From: Planococcus citri
Taxonomy: Eukaryota > Arthropoda > Insecta > Hemiptera > Pseudococcidae
Assembly: GCF_950023065.1 (NCBI RefSeq)
Contig: NC_088680.1
Location: 38,924,559 to 38,988,558, forward strand
DNA length: 64,000 nt
Direction: 5' to 3'
Shown: one piece after another, positions 62,241-64,000 of the stretch
Layout: every line of letters begins with the position of its first letter
How positions within the stretch are numbered: the stretch's first letter is position 1
Notes under the pieces: model-generated
Told to the model about the DNA's origin: nothing
What the model saw: only the letters and a program-made list of their open reading frames with translations
Databases searched by the model: none
Position numbers and translations under genes: made by a program

Positions 62241-62745
62241 GGGCCATTCTGGAGCCTTCAGCAATTTTTTCAATTTTTGCTGGAAACTTCAAATTACTCT
62301 GGAAAGGTCAAAAATGAACCTAAGCACGTGCTGGGTGCCCTCTCGGTCGTTTCAGGTTATTACCGCGAAATTCTAGGGGTGCGAATTTAAAAGCAAATTT
62401 TTGACCAATTTGTACTTAAATTCCAGATTGTGAAAAAATTAAGATCGTATATTATAATGGGCAGAGTTTCCGGCAAAATATCGTCCAGTACGTCTATACG
62501 ATCTCCTGGCTCGAAAAAAATCGCAATTTGACCGTTTTTGGAATCTCCAGCGAGTTTTTTAAATTTCTCCGGAAATCTCAAATCGCTCTCTGGACTCTGG
62601 AAAGACCAAAAACGAACTTTGGCACCTCTAATTTTGATCGGTGCTTATTGGGCACCCTCTCGATCGTTTTAGTTGTTTACTGCAAAATTCCAGAGGTGCG
62701 AGATCAAAAGTGAATTTTTGACCTCTTTGGTAAGATGTTCCAGAA
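62241..62745 (+). repeat. Tandem pair of a roughly 290-bp repeat
   Basis: The first copy begins at about 62241 and the second at about 62530. Both contain, in order, TCTGGAGCCTTCAGC or TTGGAATCTCCAGC, CTCTGGAAAG, GGGTGCCCTCTCGGTCGTTT or GGGCACCCTCTCGATCGTTT, CGAAATTCTAGGGGTGCGA or CAAAATTCCAGAGGTGCGA, and TTTTTGACC. A further partial relative (CTGGAGGCTCCAG) lies near 63239. Confidence 0.75.
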
Positions 62746-64000
62746 AAAGTGAAAAAAACAAGTTTTCAAATTTCTCCAGAAATTTAGGATTTCCTGTTTT
62801 AGAAAAATTGCAGTAAATAGCACAGAAATGAAATTCAGCGTTTAAAAACGCGGATATAACCGTTTTCTGACTCCTTTGATCAATTTTTGCGCAAATTTTT
62901 AAAATTCATTTCTGCCAATTCAACTGTTAAATTTTCTGCTGTGATTTTATTTTTAAAAAAATTGGTAAATTTGTAGTTTTTTTTGAACGCATTTACCAAA
63001 AAATTTTAGTTTTCACTTCAAATTTCTAAAGTCTCTTGTGGAATTTTGGATTTTTCAGTTTTTGAAAAAAAAATCGATAATTTGGATTTGATCTTGCAGA
63101 AACGATTTTTGAATCTTTGTGCCTAAATAATTGATGAAAATTGTCACAAAAATGATTAAGTGATTCAAGTTCGCTGATGCTATAAAAATTCCATTTTCCC
63201 TCCTTCCCCCCCCCAAAACCAGACAATTTTGAAATCTGCTGGAGGCTCCAGAAGAGCTCAAACCCACTATTTAGGAAGTCGGAAGTAGGATTTTAAGCAA
63301 ACTTCAGATTTTTTTATAATTTACTTGATCAAATTAATGTCAAGTTTTTCATGGAAAATGAATCTTTGAATTTCAGAAATTTTCCAAAAATGAAATATGC
63401 AATTCTGCATTTGAAATTTGAGGTGTTCATGAATTTTTGGATTTTCTTTCAATTTCTCTATGTTTGATCCAAGTATTTTTCGATTGGTTGAGATACCTAT
63501 ACCTTCTTTGTGAGGAGTACAAAAAGCCTGCAATTTTGGTCGAAATTTAGAAACTTTTAAAAACAGAAGTGACATATGATTGTTACTTATTAGCTTGAAG
63601 GCGCTGAGTTCGAGCATTAGCTCATTTTTTCGATCCGTTTGTTGGTTTTTTGAAAGCGTTGACGTGAGTTGGAATTTCTAAGTTGGTTACTTTTTCAATA
63701 CAACCTCTCAAATGCTTCTGCTTCTCTGACAACCTCAGCAATAAAATCCACCATCTTACTCGGTATAAATTTCGTACAAATCACACTAGAAACCTCTCAA
63801 TAAAACCATTCACGATTCCACTCCATCGCACAAAATCTTCCACACTTCCAAAACACCAGATTCGTGTCAGTTGTGCACTCACTTCTACGTACAGCAAGGG
63901 CACCGGAACCTTTCCCTAATAAAAGACCACTTCCATCGCGCAAATAATCGGATAGCAATAAACTCGTCCATCACGATATCGAATTCGACCCGAATGCGAT
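62746..64000. other. AT-rich spacer and low-repeat right edge
   Basis: No gene supported. The last 350 bp are more complex and CpG-bearing; on the minus strand they could begin an upstream exon or leader of a gene outside the window, but no domain is readable. Confidence 0.35.

Noticed and set aside
63683..63919. 78-codon open frame at the right edge
   Set aside because: Low-information composition without domain. The region may be a leader of a gene outside the window, but nothing proves it.

Overview
This is a eukaryotic nuclear window, AT-rich, with spliceosomal introns (GT...AG). It holds three protein-coding genes and much repetitive intergenic and intronic DNA. Gene content (cohesin SMC3, an intracellular globin, the F-BAR/SH3 protein Nostrin), a perfect copy of the insect core-promoter Motif 1, and abundant short TAGGTAGGTACCTACCTA-type repeats suggest an insect. 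My best guess is a sternorrhynchan hemipteran such as a mealybug or aphid. The organism is inference; the gene identities rest on reconstructed reading frames. There are no bacterial operons, rRNA genes, CRISPR arrays or confident canonical tRNA genes. Layout: (1) 1-6.7 kb, + strand: a complete, compact SMC3 gene with 26 coding exons (1200 codons plus stop), mostly 65-130-bp introns, a Motif 1 promoter element about 290 bp before the ATG and an AATAAA about 150 bp after the stop. (2) 6.7-9.3 kb: AT-rich spacer with a degenerate minisatellite. (3) 9.3-10.35 kb, - strand: a complete three-exon globin of 162 aa with introns at the two ancestral globin positions. (4) 10.35-20.4 kb: no recognisable gene; a low-repeat tract upstream of the globin, a degenerate tandem array (14.2-16.0 kb), another low-repeat tract (17.1-18.3 kb), then AT-rich spacer. 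(5) 20.4-40.3 kb, - strand: a complete Nostrin gene, 13 coding exons over 20 kb (576 aa). Its introns carry several MITE-like elements and a 341-bp long-arm hairpin. (6) 40.3-64 kb: about 24 kb without a recognisable gene, alternating low-repeat, slightly GC-richer tracts (possible regulatory DNA) with blocks of dispersed and tandem repeats, including a 2-kb minisatellite with nested palindromic insertions. The genes act in separate processes: SMC3 in sister-chromatid cohesion, the globin in O2 or NO binding in cells, and Nostrin in membrane curvature, endocytosis and (in vertebrates) trafficking of nitric oxide synthase. Globin and Nostrin are same-strand neighbours and both can touch NO biology, but a functional link is speculation. 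I found no clear novel coding system. The most unusual content is the set of foldback and palindromic elements and the shared degenerate minisatellite families.
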